From Roseibium sp. HPY-6 (GTDB taxonomy: Bacteria; Pseudomonadota; Alphaproteobacteria; Rhizobiales; Stappiaceae), in contig NZ_JBEWCD010000001.1 of NCBI RefSeq assembly GCF_040530035.1, forward strand, positions 1,426,001-1,490,000: a stretch of DNA of 64,000 nt, written 5' to 3'. The notes under the pieces were generated by a model. It was not told where the DNA came from. It worked only from the letters and a program-made list of their open reading frames with translations, and did no database searches. Positions 1 to 8,290 of this stretch are shown here, one piece after another (within the stretch, counting starts at the first letter, position 1; every line of letters starts with the position of its first letter). The position numbers were made by a program, and so were the translations under genes.

Positions 1-912
1 TATCAGAGCAAGAACAAGCAGACTAATCCGGGCAATATCGTCACGCGCCCGGACAGGGCTTACAAGATGCTTGGCATCAACAAGGAAGGTGGAGACTTCT
101 TCCAGGTGCAGGTCGACGACGCGCCCGTCACTGCGTCGCGCTGGGTCAGCACAGCCTGCGGTCTCCACGTCGTTGAAGCCGATACCCGCACCAGCGGAAC
201 GGGTGAAGACACGGACGACGTCGTCATTGACCAGACCGGAACGGAGTCGACCGAAAACCTGCTGACGCTGAGCTGGCAGCCGGCGTTTTGCGAAACCCGT
301 CCGGGCAAAAAGGAATGCCGGGATCTCAACGACGGCCACCTTCCGCACACCACGCGGCAACTGTCGATCCACGGCCTCTGGCCACAGCCGAAGGGCAACG
401 ACTATTGCGGCGTCCCCAACACGATCAGAAACCTCGACAATCCCGACAATTGGCACCGCCTGCCCGCACCGGACATAGACACGGAAACCGCCGACGCACT
501 TGAAGCTGCTATGCCGGGATTTGCGAGCTTTCTGCACCATCATGAATGGATCAAGCACGGCACCTGCTATTTCGGTGAGGGCGGCGCCGACGAATACTAC
601 GATGACACGCTTTACCTCACGGGGCTCGTCAACGACTCCGCAGTCGGAGACCTCTTCTTCAACAACGTCGGCAACGAGATCACCGGTGCGGAAATCAGGG
701 CCGCTTTCGATTCAAGTTTCGGAAACGGCAGCGGGGAACGGGTCCTGATCAAGTGCAAATCGGATTCCGGCCGCACGCTGATCAACGAAATCTGGATAAG
801 CCTGCAGGGCACGATTTCACAGACCTCCGATCTCGGCGACCTGATGCGTTCAGCTGATGCCACAGGCATGGGATGCAAACGCGGTATCGTCGATCCCGCC
901 GGGCTACAGTAG
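1..912 (+). CDS. Ribonuclease T2 family protein (5' truncated by window edge)
   Basis: The reading frame is open from base 1, so the gene begins upstream of the window; the first in-frame ATG (67) is not a convincing start. RNase T2 enzymes are endoribonucleases, usually periplasmic or secreted, that cleave via 2',3'-cyclic phosphates using two His-containing motifs. Both are visible: CAS I as SIHGLWPQ (the His codon is at 370-372) and CAS II as HHEWIKHGTC about 55 residues later, with the expected Glu, Lys and His. Several cysteines around them (CETRPGKKEC, DYCG, HGTC) fit the disulfides of the family. About 120 residues precede CAS I in the visible part, longer than in minimal T2 enzymes, so an N-terminal extension is present. 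The signal peptide cannot be seen. The family is clear; the physiological role is unknown. Confidence 0.88.
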   Translation, partial: YQSKNKQTNPGNIVTRPDRAYKMLGINKEGGDFFQVQVDDAPVTASRWVSTACGLHVVEADTRTSGTGEDTDDVVIDQTGTESTENLLTLSWQPAFCETRPGKKECRDLNDGHLPHTTRQLSIHGLWPQPKGNDYCGVPNTIRNLDNPDNWHRLPAPDIDTETADALEAAMPGFASFLHHHEWIKHGTCYFGEGGADEYYDDTLYLTGLVNDSAVGDLFFNNVGNEITGAEIRAAFDSSFGNGSGERVLIKCKSDSGRTLINEIWISLQGTISQTSDLGDLMRSADATGMGCKRGIVDPAGLQ

Positions 913-1049
913 ACCGACCGGTATTAGGCATAGATTATAGGAAGCGAGGCTTGTTTTGCGCTCCCGCGCAGGCCAAGCCTTGACCTGCTGGGCGTGCTCG
1001 GGCATGTAGCGCGGCAACAGTTTCACACACGAACCGAAAGCGATCTCCC

Positions 1050-2150
1050 ATGGGATTCCAGTGCGGCATTGTCGGGCTGCCGAATGTCGGCAAGTCCACG
1101 CTTTTCAATGCGCTTACCAAAACCGCGGCAGCCCAGGCCGCAAACTATCCGTTCTGCACAATCGAGCCGAACACCGGCGAAGTTGCGGTTCCTGATCCGC
1201 GCCTTTACGCCATTCGCGACATTGCCGAATCGAAAGAAGTCATTCCGACCCGCATTACCTTTGTCGACATTGCAGGCCTCGTCCGCGGTGCCTCGAAGGG
1301 GGAAGGCCTCGGCAACCAGTTCCTGGCCAACATCCGTGAAGTCGATGCCATTGCCCATGTGCTGCGTTGCTTCGAAGACGACGACATCACGCATGTGGAC
1401 GGTGCCATTGACCCGCTCGCCGATGCCGAAACGGTCGAGACCGAACTTATGGTCGCGGACATGGAGAGCCTGGAGCGCCGCATCGCTCCCTTGAAAAAGA
1501 AGGCGACTGGCGGTGACAAGGAAGCCAAGGCGGTTCTGCCGATCATGGAAGCTGCTCTTGCTCTCCTGCAGGATGGCAAACCGGCCCGTACGCTTGAGAC
1601 AGCCGATGCCGAAGAAGCCAAGATGCTGAAGGGGTTGAATCTGCTGACCTCCAAGCCAGTGCTTTACGTCTGCAACGTCGACGAGGCTTCAGCAGCGGAC
1701 GGCAACGACCTGTCGCGGAAAGTTGCCGAAAAGGCCAAGGAAGAAGGGGCTGTCGCAGTCGTCATTTCCGCGGCCATCGAGGCGGAAATCTCGCAGCTCG
1801 ACAAGGAAGAGCAGGACGAATTCCTGGAAACAATCGGACTGGAAGAACCCGGCCTCGACCGGATGATCCGCGCCGGCTATGACCTTCTTGGTCTGATCAC
1901 CTACTTCACCGCCGGTCCGAAGGAAACCCGCGCCTGGACGATTACAGAGGGCACCAAGGCGCCGGGGGCTGCCGGGGTCATTCATACCGATTTTGAGCGC
2001 GGCTTCATCCGTGCCCAGACAATCGCCTATGATGACTACGTGACGCTCGGAGGCGAAAACCCGGCCAAGGAAGCGGGCAAGGCAAGGGACGAAGGCAAGG
2101 AATACATCGTCAAAGACGGCGATGTTTTGCTCTTCAAGTTCAACACTTAG
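1050..2150 (+). CDS. ychF: Redox-responsive ribosome-binding ATPase/GTPase YchF (OLA1 family)
   Basis: 366 residues, the usual YchF length. The G1 loop GLPNVGKST is at residues 9-17, G3 DIAGL at 73-77, and the G4 position carries NVDE (209-212) instead of NKxD, the signature that makes YchF prefer ATP over GTP. A long coiled segment (about 125-195) and the C-terminal TGS domain (about 283-366) follow. YchF associates with ribosomes and responds to oxidative stress in other bacteria; the cellular role here is inferred from the family. It stands alone on the plus strand between RNase T2 and a thioredoxin-like gene, with a 137-base spacer upstream that must hold its promoter. The ATG at 1050 gives the canonical N-terminus MGFQCGIVGLPNVGKS. 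Confidence 0.96.
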   Translation: MGFQCGIVGLPNVGKSTLFNALTKTAAAQAANYPFCTIEPNTGEVAVPDPRLYAIRDIAESKEVIPTRITFVDIAGLVRGASKGEGLGNQFLANIREVDAIAHVLRCFEDDDITHVDGAIDPLADAETVETELMVADMESLERRIAPLKKKATGGDKEAKAVLPIMEAALALLQDGKPARTLETADAEEAKMLKGLNLLTSKPVLYVCNVDEASAADGNDLSRKVAEKAKEEGAVAVVISAAIEAEISQLDKEEQDEFLETIGLEEPGLDRMIRAGYDLLGLITYFTAGPKETRAWTITEGTKAPGAAGVIHTDFERGFIRAQTIAYDDYVTLGGENPAKEAGKARDEGKEYIVKDGDVLLFKFNT

Positions 2151-2277
2151 ACGGATCCAACGAGCAGAGGTCTCGCCGTTTTCATGAATGTAAAGAAATT
2201 TGCCTGAAGGTGCAGATCAAGTCCCTGAAGCGGACCTGCGCCTTTGGTCTGTCTGCGCGTGAATGAGGCTGCATCCG

Positions 2278-2925
2278 ATGAGAATTCTGCTGACAATTTG
2301 CATAATCCTATCAGCACTGTCTTCCGGGCAAGCAGCCGGGTTTAGCAAAGTCCCCGACAAGATCGATCCGGAGTGCAGGCGCGGACACGCGCGGATCTAC
2401 GATGAATGCTCCGATCAGCGCTTGCTTTTTGAAATGGCAATGCAAAAAGCAGCAGACGAGGACAAAGTGGTACTTGTCTCCTACGGCGCAGAGTGGTGCA
2501 TCTGGTGCCATGTCCTGAATGCCTATCTTGCCGGAGAGAAAACAAAGTTCGACTACGTCTATGCCGATCCGAGCGCGCCGGACGAGATTTATGAGGCGAC
2601 CTTGTATGAGCGCGAGAAGCGCGACATGAGCGACGAAGCTTCGGCTTTGAATGCCTTCGTTCGGGATCACTTCGTGGTCGTGCACATAGACTACTTCTTC
2701 GCACCGAACGGAGACCGGGTTCTGGAAACGTCGGGTGCCTTGGAACATCTGGGAGATGGAATCCCATTCGTGTTTGCGGTGAGTGCATCAGGTAAGTTCC
2801 GCGCGGTCGTGGATACCGACCTGGCGGAAACGCGCCGCGATGAAGATTTTGACTGGTACCGCGGCTATGACCGGACGAAGCTGTTATCGTCCCTGAAAAG
2901 AGCCTATCAAGCGGCGCTCCAATAA
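2278..2925 (+). CDS. Secreted thioredoxin-fold protein with CxxC motif
   Basis: About 215 residues. The start at 2278 is preferred over 2263 because GAGG (2265-2268) sits 9 bases upstream of it and translation then begins directly with a signal peptide (MRILLTICIILSALSSGQAAG). The mature part carries the active-site motif EWCIWCH (cysteines at about residues 74 and 77), preceded by VVLVSYGAEW as in thioredoxin-like domains of the Thioredoxin_7/DUF255 type. Two more cysteines (in DPECRR and YDECSD) lie upstream and may form a second disulfide. It is likely a periplasmic thiol-disulfide protein; reductase versus oxidase activity cannot be told from sequence. It ends 14 bases before the FAH-family gene and may be co-transcribed with it. 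Confidence 0.75.
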   Translation: MRILLTICIILSALSSGQAAGFSKVPDKIDPECRRGHARIYDECSDQRLLFEMAMQKAADEDKVVLVSYGAEWCIWCHVLNAYLAGEKTKFDYVYADPSAPDEIYEATLYEREKRDMSDEASALNAFVRDHFVVVHIDYFFAPNGDRVLETSGALEHLGDGIPFVFAVSASGKFRAVVDTDLAETRRDEDFDWYRGYDRTKLLSSLKRAYQAALQ

Positions 2926-2939
2926 CGCAAGGATACTCA

Positions 2940-3623
2940 ATGTCTTATGCAATCACGCCCCCGTCCATTCCTTCTCTTCCAATCCAGGGGACTGAAGATC
3001 TCTTTCCGGTGCGCAGGGTCTATTGCATTGGGCGCAACTACGCCGCGCACGCAGTCGAAATGGGACACGACCCGGACAAGGAGCCACCGTTCTTCTTCCA
3101 GAAGAACCCGGATAACCTCGACACGTCGGGCTCGTTCCCCTACCCGCCCCAGTCCGAAGATGTTCACCATGAAGTGGAACTCGCCGTTGCGCTGAAGTCC
3201 GGTGGAAAGAACATTCCGGTCGATGAGGCCCTGGGCCACGTCTTCGGTTATGCGGTGTCACTGGACATGACACGCCGCGATCTGCAGGGCGAAGCGAAAA
3301 AAATGGGCCGCCCCTGGGAAATCGGCAAGGCCTTCGAAGCTTCGGCCCCGATAACCCCAATTGTTACAGCCGCCGAGTGCGGACATCTCTCGAACGGAGA
3401 GATTGTCCTGAGGGTCAACGACACCGTCCACCAACAAGGTGATTTGAACCAGATGATCTGGAAAGTGCCCGAAATGATTTCGTATCTGTCGAACTATTTC
3501 GAACTGGCAGCAGGCGACGTCATTCTGACCGGGACCCCAGCAGGAGTCGGACCGGTTCAACGCGGCGACACGATGGAAGCAGTCATCACGGATTTGCCTG
3601 CACTTCACGTCAAGGTCGTTTGA
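2940..3623 (+). CDS. Fumarylacetoacetate hydrolase (FAH) family protein
   Basis: 227 residues, the length of short FAH-superfamily enzymes such as fumarylpyruvate hydrolase, acylpyruvase or oxaloacetate decarboxylase. The N-terminus has the family signature VYCIGRNYAAHAVEMG (28-42), then the PFFFQKNPDNL substrate-pocket segment (50-60). The divalent-metal site is visible as HHEVEL (Glu78 and Glu80) and Asp109 in SLDMTRRD, and the C-terminus has LTGTPAGVGPV. These enzymes cleave C-C bonds in 3-ketoacids from aromatic catabolism or act on oxaloacetate; the exact substrate cannot be assigned. The 14-base spacing to the preceding thioredoxin-like gene allows co-transcription. A strong intrinsic terminator follows at 3648-3675. 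Confidence 0.88.
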   Translation: MSYAITPPSIPSLPIQGTEDLFPVRRVYCIGRNYAAHAVEMGHDPDKEPPFFFQKNPDNLDTSGSFPYPPQSEDVHHEVELAVALKSGGKNIPVDEALGHVFGYAVSLDMTRRDLQGEAKKMGRPWEIGKAFEASAPITPIVTAAECGHLSNGEIVLRVNDTVHQQGDLNQMIWKVPEMISYLSNYFELAAGDVILTGTPAGVGPVQRGDTMEAVITDLPALHVKVV

Positions 3624-3647
3624 AATCAGGCAGAAGACAAAAGAAAA

Positions 3648-3675
3648 CCCCGTTGGTGCATCCAACGGGGTTTTT
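3648..3675. terminator. Bidirectional rho-independent terminator
   Basis: A perfect 9-base-pair stem (CCCCGTTGG / CCAACGGGG) with a 5-base loop TGCAT is followed by TTTTT on the plus strand and flanked by an A-rich stretch that becomes a T-rich tail on the minus strand. It lies between convergent genes: the FAH-family gene on the plus strand and the 54-residue micro-gene on the minus strand, so it can serve both. Confidence 0.9.
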
Positions 3676-3676
3676 C

Positions 3677-3841
3677 TTAGCTACGGTCCAGACCCATCAT
3701 CATCAGCGGATTGGGACCCTTCTGGTCTAACCACTTCCGGTTCTTCTTAAGATCCGTGCGCGTACTGGAGCTTGTAGCCGGAGCACCATATTCGCGAAGC
3801 AAGTGGCTTATTTCGTAGTATGCGCGATTGTTGTATTCCAT
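3677..3841 (-). CDS. Micro-protein A, 54 residues, GPNPL-x-M-x-GLDRS C-terminal motif
   Basis: I do not recognise a family. The start ATG (3841-3839) has a strong ribosome-binding site, GAGGAG, about 7 bases upstream. The product has 54 residues, begins MEYNNRAYYEISHLLREYG, has a Ser/Thr-rich middle and a basic stretch (LKKNRKW), and ends GPNPLMMMGLDRS. The same C-terminal motif ends the neighbouring 55-residue micro-protein (4093-4260), which argues strongly that both are translated. The stop codon is immediately followed by an intrinsic terminator. There is no signal peptide and no membrane segment, so it is probably a cytoplasmic small basic protein. The function is unknown. Confidence 0.8.
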   Translation of the reverse strand: MEYNNRAYYEISHLLREYGAPATSSSTRTDLKKNRKWLDQKGPNPLMMMGLDRS

Positions 3842-3883
3842 CGTTTTCTCCTCTTCTGTTCAAAAGGCTTGGAAGCCTCGTGC

Positions 3884-3901
3884 CTGAAGAGAATATGGTG
3901 A
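3884..3901 (-). promoter_or_regulatory. Conserved upstream element of micro-gene A
   Basis: This 18-base block matches the block at 4303-4320 at 14 of 18 positions, including the shared core TCACCA (minus strand). The core lies exactly 55 bases upstream of the start codon in both micro-genes. A second shared hexamer, TAATCT (minus strand, 3928-3933), lies exactly 87 bases upstream in both. The conserved spacing suggests a common promoter or operator; the sigma factor is not identifiable. Confidence 0.5.
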
Positions 3902-4063
3902 GCACCTGTGTCCGGCGTCTGAACGGAAGATTACAAAACGTCCACCCTCTCAATTGGGCAAATCGGAAGGGACACCCGCCGGTTTTTTGGAGGAGAAGCG
4001 CGGCAAGCTTTGTGCCGCTCCGCAGTGGCGGGATACGGTTTGCGGAACGCTCAAACAAAAAAA

Positions 4064-4083
4064 CCCGCCGGCGAACCGGCGGG
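4064..4083 (-). terminator. Rho-independent terminator of micro-gene B (UUCG loop)
   Basis: On the minus strand an 8-base-pair perfect stem (CCCGCCGG / CCGGCGGG) closes a TTCG tetraloop and is followed by a run of seven T residues (plus-strand A run just below 4064). It begins about 10 bases after the stop codon of the 55-residue micro-gene. It is a very stable, textbook intrinsic terminator. Confidence 0.92.
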
Positions 4084-4092
4084 GGTTTTTTC

Positions 4093-4260
4093 TTAGCTGC
4101 GGTCCAGGCCCAGCATGGTCAGCGGGTTGGGACCTCTGTTGTTCTTCCACTTGCCACGTTGCTTGCCGAAACCAAACAGGGAACTCAGGCGCGCCTGTTG
4201 ATCTTGTGACGCACGCGCCATGATGTCGACAGTGTCAAGCGGGCTACTTTTATACTTCAT
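4093..4260 (-). CDS. Micro-protein B, 55 residues, paralogue of micro-protein A
   Basis: No known family is recognised. The ATG at 4260-4258 has GGGAG 8 bases upstream. The 55-residue product begins MKYKSSPLDTVDIMARASQ, contains a Gly/Lys/Arg segment (FGFGKQRGKWK) and ends RGPNPLTMLGLDRS. The last 20 residues align with micro-protein A (conserved K-W, GPNPL, M, GLDRS), whereas the N-terminal halves differ, so the C-terminus appears to be the functional module. It is encoded in tandem with A, about 250 bases upstream of it, with its own promoter region and terminator, so the two are separate transcription units. There is no signal peptide or membrane helix. Confidence 0.8.
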   Translation of the reverse strand: MKYKSSPLDTVDIMARASQDQQARLSSLFGFGKQRGKWKNNRGPNPLTMLGLDRS

Positions 4261-4302
4261 CTCATTCACTCCCTTCTATGCAAGAGCATCATTGCCTTGC
4301 TG

Positions 4303-4320
4303 CTGAAAGGGATGTGGTGA
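4303..4320 (-). promoter_or_regulatory. Conserved upstream element of micro-gene B
   Basis: Counterpart of the element at 3884-3901. The core TCACCA (minus strand) is 55 bases, and the hexamer TAATCT (4347-4352) 87 bases, upstream of the micro-gene B start codon, the same distances as in micro-gene A. This suggests a shared promoter or regulator. Confidence 0.5.
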
Positions 4321-4412
4321 CGGGAGATGTTCGCAACGTGGCCTTGAGATTAACGATCTGTCATGTTCAGATTCGGCTGATTTGACTGATTTGTATTTCG
4401 AGGACTTTTTTC

Positions 4413-6188
4413 GTGACCTTTGACCAGATCGCATTGTTTGTACTTTTCGGGATTGTCTTCGCTCTGCTCGTCTGGGGCCGCATCAGGTTCGATCTCGTTG
4501 CCTTCGCTGCACTGATCGTTGGCGCTTTTTTAGGGCTCGTTCCCTCTGATCAGATATTTGCCGGCTTCGGCCATTCAGCTGTCATCATCATCGCGCTCGT
4601 CCTCATCGTCTCCAAGGGACTGATGAATTCCGGAGCTGTCGAACTGATTGCAAACCGTCTTCTCTCCGCGTCCCGGGGCCTGGCGAAACATATCACGCTG
4701 ATGTCGGTTGTCGGAGCAGGTCTGTCCGGCATCATCAACAATGTTGCCGCCCTGGCGCTGCTGATGCCTCTCGATCTGGAGGCGGCCAAAAAGGCCGGAA
4801 GATCGCCTGGCCTGTCGCTGATGCCGCTCTCGTTTGCGACGATCCTCGGCGGCATGATCACGCTCATCGGAACGCCCCCGAACATCGTGATTGCCGAGTA
4901 TAGGTCCGATGCGCTCGGCACGCCGTTTTCCATGTTCGACTTTGCGCCGGTAGGCCTGACAGTCGCGATTTTCGGGATTGCCTTTGTGGCCCTCTTCGGC
5001 TGGCGCCTGCTTCCGGCGCATTTTCGCGAGAGACCAAAGGACGAGGGCTTTGCCGAGAGCCTCTATTCCGCGGAGCTGAAAGTCAGCAAGGTTTCCGAGG
5101 AGAACCCGGTTTCGGTCGGCGACCTTTATCCGGTGGCCGAGGACAAGGATGTCACGATCATCGGCCTGATCAGAAACGGGCGACGCATCAAAGGTTTTGC
5201 CAGGCGTGAGCCGATCAAGAGCGGTGATTTCCTCGTTGTCGAGGGAGACCCGAAGGCAATCGAGAGCTTCATGGGTACTGCCAAGCTCGACTTCGCGGGA
5301 TCCGAGAGGCACAAAGGCGGTCTTGGTGGTTCCGCATTGTCGCTTGCCGAGGCAATCGCGCCGGACAGTGCCCGCATAACGGGGACCAACGCTTTCAACC
5401 TGCGGCTTCTCTATGGCCATGGCGTAACGTTGCTTGGGATTTCCCGAGAAGGCCGCCGGATCCAGAAACGGGTGCGGCATGAGATCATCCGTCCAGGTGA
5501 TGTGCTTTTGCTGATCGGCACACCCGAACGTCTGGAGAACGCGTTCAACTGGTTGGGAGTTCTTCCCCTGGAAGGACGCCAGACCGGCATGATCCAGCGC
5601 AACAAGGCGTGGCTCGCGATTGTGGGTTTTATCCTGGCAATTGCCGTGGCGGTCGCCGGCTTCGCCTATCTCCCGGTGGCCCTGGCTGCTTGTGTGGTGC
5701 TCTACGCGGCGACTGGCCTCGTCAGCGGCTCGGAAGTCTATAACGCAGTCGAGTGGAAGGTCATCGTCCTGCTCGGCTCTCTGATCCCGCTCGGTCAGGC
5801 CTTCGAAAGCGCCGGCAATGCGCAATTGATTGCCGACGGTATCGTTGCGGTAACGGCGGGAGCGCCCGCCTGGGTCACACTCACCGTATTGATGATCGTC
5901 ACAATGACTTTGTCGGATTTTTTGAACAACGTGGCGACTTGCCTGATCGCTGCTCCCATCTCCGTTCAGATTGCCGGAAGCCTCAATGTCAACCCGGACC
6001 CGTTTCTGATGGCTGTGGCCGTTGCCGCATCCTGCGCATTCCTCACGCCGATAGGACACAAAAACAACACCATCATAATGGGGCCCGGGGGCTACAGGTT
6101 CGGCGATTACTGGCGCATTGGTCTGCCCCTCGAAATCCTGGTCCTGGCAGTTTCCATACCGGCAATCCTGGTCTTCTGGCCGCTGTGA
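4413..6188 (+). CDS. SLC13/ArsB-type permease with central TrkA-C domains
   Basis: 591 residues, an inner-membrane transporter of the ion-transporter superfamily. It starts at GTG 4413, with GAGG 9 bases upstream. N-terminal helices (about 1-200) contain SGIINNVAALALLMP and the C-terminal half (about 390-591) contains the matching LSDFLNNVATCLIAAP; this inverted-repeat pair of NN motifs is typical of SLC13/ArsB/CitT carriers. The central cytoplasmic region (about 210-380) has two TrkA-C (RCK_C) repeats, visible as IKSGDFLVVEGDP and IRPGDVLLLIGTP. Members move sulfate, dicarboxylates or other anions, usually with Na+ or H+; the substrate cannot be assigned. The gene converges with the AraC/GyrI gene, ending 16 bases from it. 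Confidence 0.9.
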   Translation: MTFDQIALFVLFGIVFALLVWGRIRFDLVAFAALIVGAFLGLVPSDQIFAGFGHSAVIIIALVLIVSKGLMNSGAVELIANRLLSASRGLAKHITLMSVVGAGLSGIINNVAALALLMPLDLEAAKKAGRSPGLSLMPLSFATILGGMITLIGTPPNIVIAEYRSDALGTPFSMFDFAPVGLTVAIFGIAFVALFGWRLLPAHFRERPKDEGFAESLYSAELKVSKVSEENPVSVGDLYPVAEDKDVTIIGLIRNGRRIKGFARREPIKSGDFLVVEGDPKAIESFMGTAKLDFAGSERHKGGLGGSALSLAEAIAPDSARITGTNAFNLRLLYGHGVTLLGISREGRRIQKRVRHEIIRPGDVLLLIGTPERLENAFNWLGVLPLEGRQTGMIQRNKAWLAIVGFILAIAVAVAGFAYLPVALAACVVLYAATGLVSGSEVYNAVEWKVIVLLGSLIPLGQAFESAGNAQLIADGIVAVTAGAPAWVTLTVLMIVTMTLSDFLNNVATCLIAAPISVQIAGSLNVNPDPFLMAVAVAASCAFLTPIGHKNNTIIMGPGGYRFGDYWRIGLPLEILVLAVSIPAILVFWPL

Positions 6189-6204
6189 ACGAACGCCATG
6201 CCCG

Positions 6205-7104
6205 TCAGGCAGCCGGTTTCAGTGGCAGGCAAATGTCGGTCAGAAGATCCGCGGGCGCCGTATCCCTCGGATTGTTGAGGTAGACTTCCATGCAAGGCGC
6301 ATCTGCCGGTTCCCGGCCCGACTGGGTCAGCCATTCGCCATAGAGCCACTCGTAGGCCCATTTCATATCGGCGTAGGGCCCCTTGTAGTGAAGGACAGCA
6401 TAGTCGCCGCCATAGGTTTCAACCCCTTCAAAAGGGGCCTCGATGGGAAAGCCCTCCGAGACCGACACGCCCGCCGCCGAAAGTAGCTCGTCTTCCGGCA
6501 CGTGCGTCGGATCGGAATAGTACAAACCTTTCATCATCCCGACCTGTCCCATCAGATTTCGGCTGGCAAGAACACCGATGGCCTTTTCAAAGGCCTTGCC
6601 GATTTCCATGTAAGGACCCTTGTGGGGAATGACGGCGAGCGTGTCGGGCGCAATAGCTTTGATTTCTACTTGATGCATGAGAAGTGATCCTCTGGTTCGG
6701 GGAATGGGAGCACCGCCATTGGCGGGCTCGAGTCGGCCTTCAACACCTCCCTCACGGTAGCTTGAGGGAGACTGGCCATAGACTTTCTTGAAACTGCGGC
6801 TGAACGCTTCCTGGCTGCTGTAACCGGCCCTCGCGGCGATTTCGGCAATCGGCATCCGGGAATAGGTAAGATCCGCGGACGCCCTGTGCAGCCTCAGTCG
6901 CTTGACGGTCGCAACGACCGATTCGCCATAGGCGGAATGCCACACGCGATGCCAGTGCCATGGAGACAGCGCGGCAACCTCCGCCAGAACGGTCAGATCA
7001 GGATCTTCGTCGAGATGCGCGTAGATATACTCGATAACGCGCGTGAAGCGCCGCAAATAGCCATCGTCTTTCGGCGAAATCGATTGTTTTTCGTGATGTG
7101 TCAT
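6205..7104 (-). CDS. AraC-family regulator with C-terminal GyrI-like effector domain
   Basis: 299 residues, starting at the ATG 7104, which gives MTHHEKQSISPKDD directly before the first DNA-binding helices; an upstream in-frame ATG at 7233 adds only unrelated sequence. The N-terminal AraC/XylS double helix-turn-helix is at about 12-115 (PWHWHRVWHSAYG, and IAARAGYSSQEAFSRSFKKVYGQSP). The C-terminal GyrI/SbmC-like domain is at about 145-299 (VIPHKGPYMEIGKAFEK, GGDYAVLHYKGPYADMKWAYEWLYGEWL). Proteins of this make-up (Rob/BmrR/SoxS-like) sense small hydrophobic ligands or drugs and activate efflux or stress genes. It faces the divergent epimerase gene and may autoregulate; its target is unknown. 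Confidence 0.9.
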   Translation of the reverse strand: MTHHEKQSISPKDDGYLRRFTRVIEYIYAHLDEDPDLTVLAEVAALSPWHWHRVWHSAYGESVVATVKRLRLHRASADLTYSRMPIAEIAARAGYSSQEAFSRSFKKVYGQSPSSYREGGVEGRLEPANGGAPIPRTRGSLLMHQVEIKAIAPDTLAVIPHKGPYMEIGKAFEKAIGVLASRNLMGQVGMMKGLYYSDPTHVPEDELLSAAGVSVSEGFPIEAPFEGVETYGGDYAVLHYKGPYADMKWAYEWLYGEWLTQSGREPADAPCMEVYLNNPRDTAPADLLTDICLPLKPAA

Positions 7105-7247
7105 TCGGAACCGCCCTTGCTTGATTGAGGTGAACCTAGCACCGGCCCATCTGACAAATCTTGCGGACTTGTGACCGGCAGGCACTTTGTCTTGCGAGCC
7201 GCCTCCCCTATGGTCGCACCGCACGCCAACCAACCGGGATCGGAAAC

Positions 7248-8147
7248 ATGAACAACACCAAACGAATTCTTTTCACCGGCGGTTCCGGCAAGGCGGGGCG
7301 GCACGTCGTGCCGTATCTACTGGGCAAAGGACACAGGGTGGTCAATGTTGACCTGACGCCCCTTGATCATCCGGGCGTCGACAATCTCACGGCAGACATC
7401 ACCCAGTCAGGCGAGATGTTCAATGTCATGACCAGCTACGCCAATTTCGACGAGCTGGAACCGGGAACCGGTGTGCCAGCATTCGATGCCGTCGTGCATT
7501 TTGCAGCCGTTCCGCGCATCCTGATACACCCGGACAACAAGACCTTCGCGGTCAACACCGTTGGCACCTACAATGTGATCGAGGCAGCCGTGAAACTCGG
7601 CATCCGCAAGATCGTGATCGCCTCTTCCGAAACGACCTATGGCGTCTGTTTCGCCGATGGAACAGTCGATCCGGACGTCCTGCCGGTGGAGGAAGACTAC
7701 GACGTTAATCCGATGGACAGTTACGGTCTCTCCAAGGTCGTCAACGAACAGACCGCGCGGTCCTTCCAGCGCCGCTCAGGAGCCGACATCTATGCGCTGC
7801 GCATCGGCAACGTCATTGAGCCGCATGAATATGATCGCTTTCCGGACTTCTTTGAAAACCCTGCGCAGCGGCGGCGGAACATTTTTTGCTATATCGACGC
7901 GCGGGATCTCGGACAGATCGTCGATTTGTGCCTTGAGAAGGACGGTCTCGGATTTCAGGTCTTCAATGCCGGAAACGACACAAATTCGGTCAACATGCCG
8001 AACGCGGAAATTCTGGCGCGCTTTTTCCCGGACGTTCCACTAAGCCGCGACCTGGAAACACACGAAGCCCTCTTTTCAAATCGCAAGATCCGGGAGGTGC
8101 TCGGCTTTCGTGAGGAGCACAACTGGCGAAACTATGTCGACGGCTAG
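7248..8147 (+). CDS. NAD(P)-dependent epimerase/dehydratase (extended SDR)
   Basis: 299 residues from the ATG at 7248, which begins just before the nucleotide-binding strand; GGAA lies close upstream. The extended-SDR fingerprint is FTGGSGKAG at 9-17 (Rossmann dinucleotide loop), the VVHFAAVPR strand at 82-90, Ser126/Ser127 and the catalytic pair Tyr159-x3-Lys163 in SYGLSK. The C-terminal half follows UDP-sugar or uronate epimerase-like enzymes (for example FCYIDARDLGQIVD, FQVFNAGNDTNSV). It is a cytoplasmic oxidoreductase or epimerase on a sugar-like substrate. It is divergent from the AraC/GyrI gene, with about 140 bases between starts, so the regulator might control it. The substrate is not assignable. 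Confidence 0.88.
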   Translation: MNNTKRILFTGGSGKAGRHVVPYLLGKGHRVVNVDLTPLDHPGVDNLTADITQSGEMFNVMTSYANFDELEPGTGVPAFDAVVHFAAVPRILIHPDNKTFAVNTVGTYNVIEAAVKLGIRKIVIASSETTYGVCFADGTVDPDVLPVEEDYDVNPMDSYGLSKVVNEQTARSFQRRSGADIYALRIGNVIEPHEYDRFPDFFENPAQRRRNIFCYIDARDLGQIVDLCLEKDGLGFQVFNAGNDTNSVNMPNAEILARFFPDVPLSRDLETHEALFSNRKIREVLGFREEHNWRNYVDG

Positions 8148-8290
8148 ATCGGGCCACAGGAGGGATCGAAGCGAACCGCGCGGCATCTGTCTTTCGGGCG
8201 CTGGCGGGTTCGTGTTACGAAGCATTGACTGCATCATTTCCCCAGAGCCCTCACGAGGCACTCCCAAGAACAACCGAGCAAACCGCTTTC

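Noticed and set aside
4575-6059. Long antisense frame of 494 codons opposite the SLC13 permease
   Set aside because: His/Arg/Gln-rich product without motifs, wholly opposite a clear gene; a common by-product of GC-rich codon usage.
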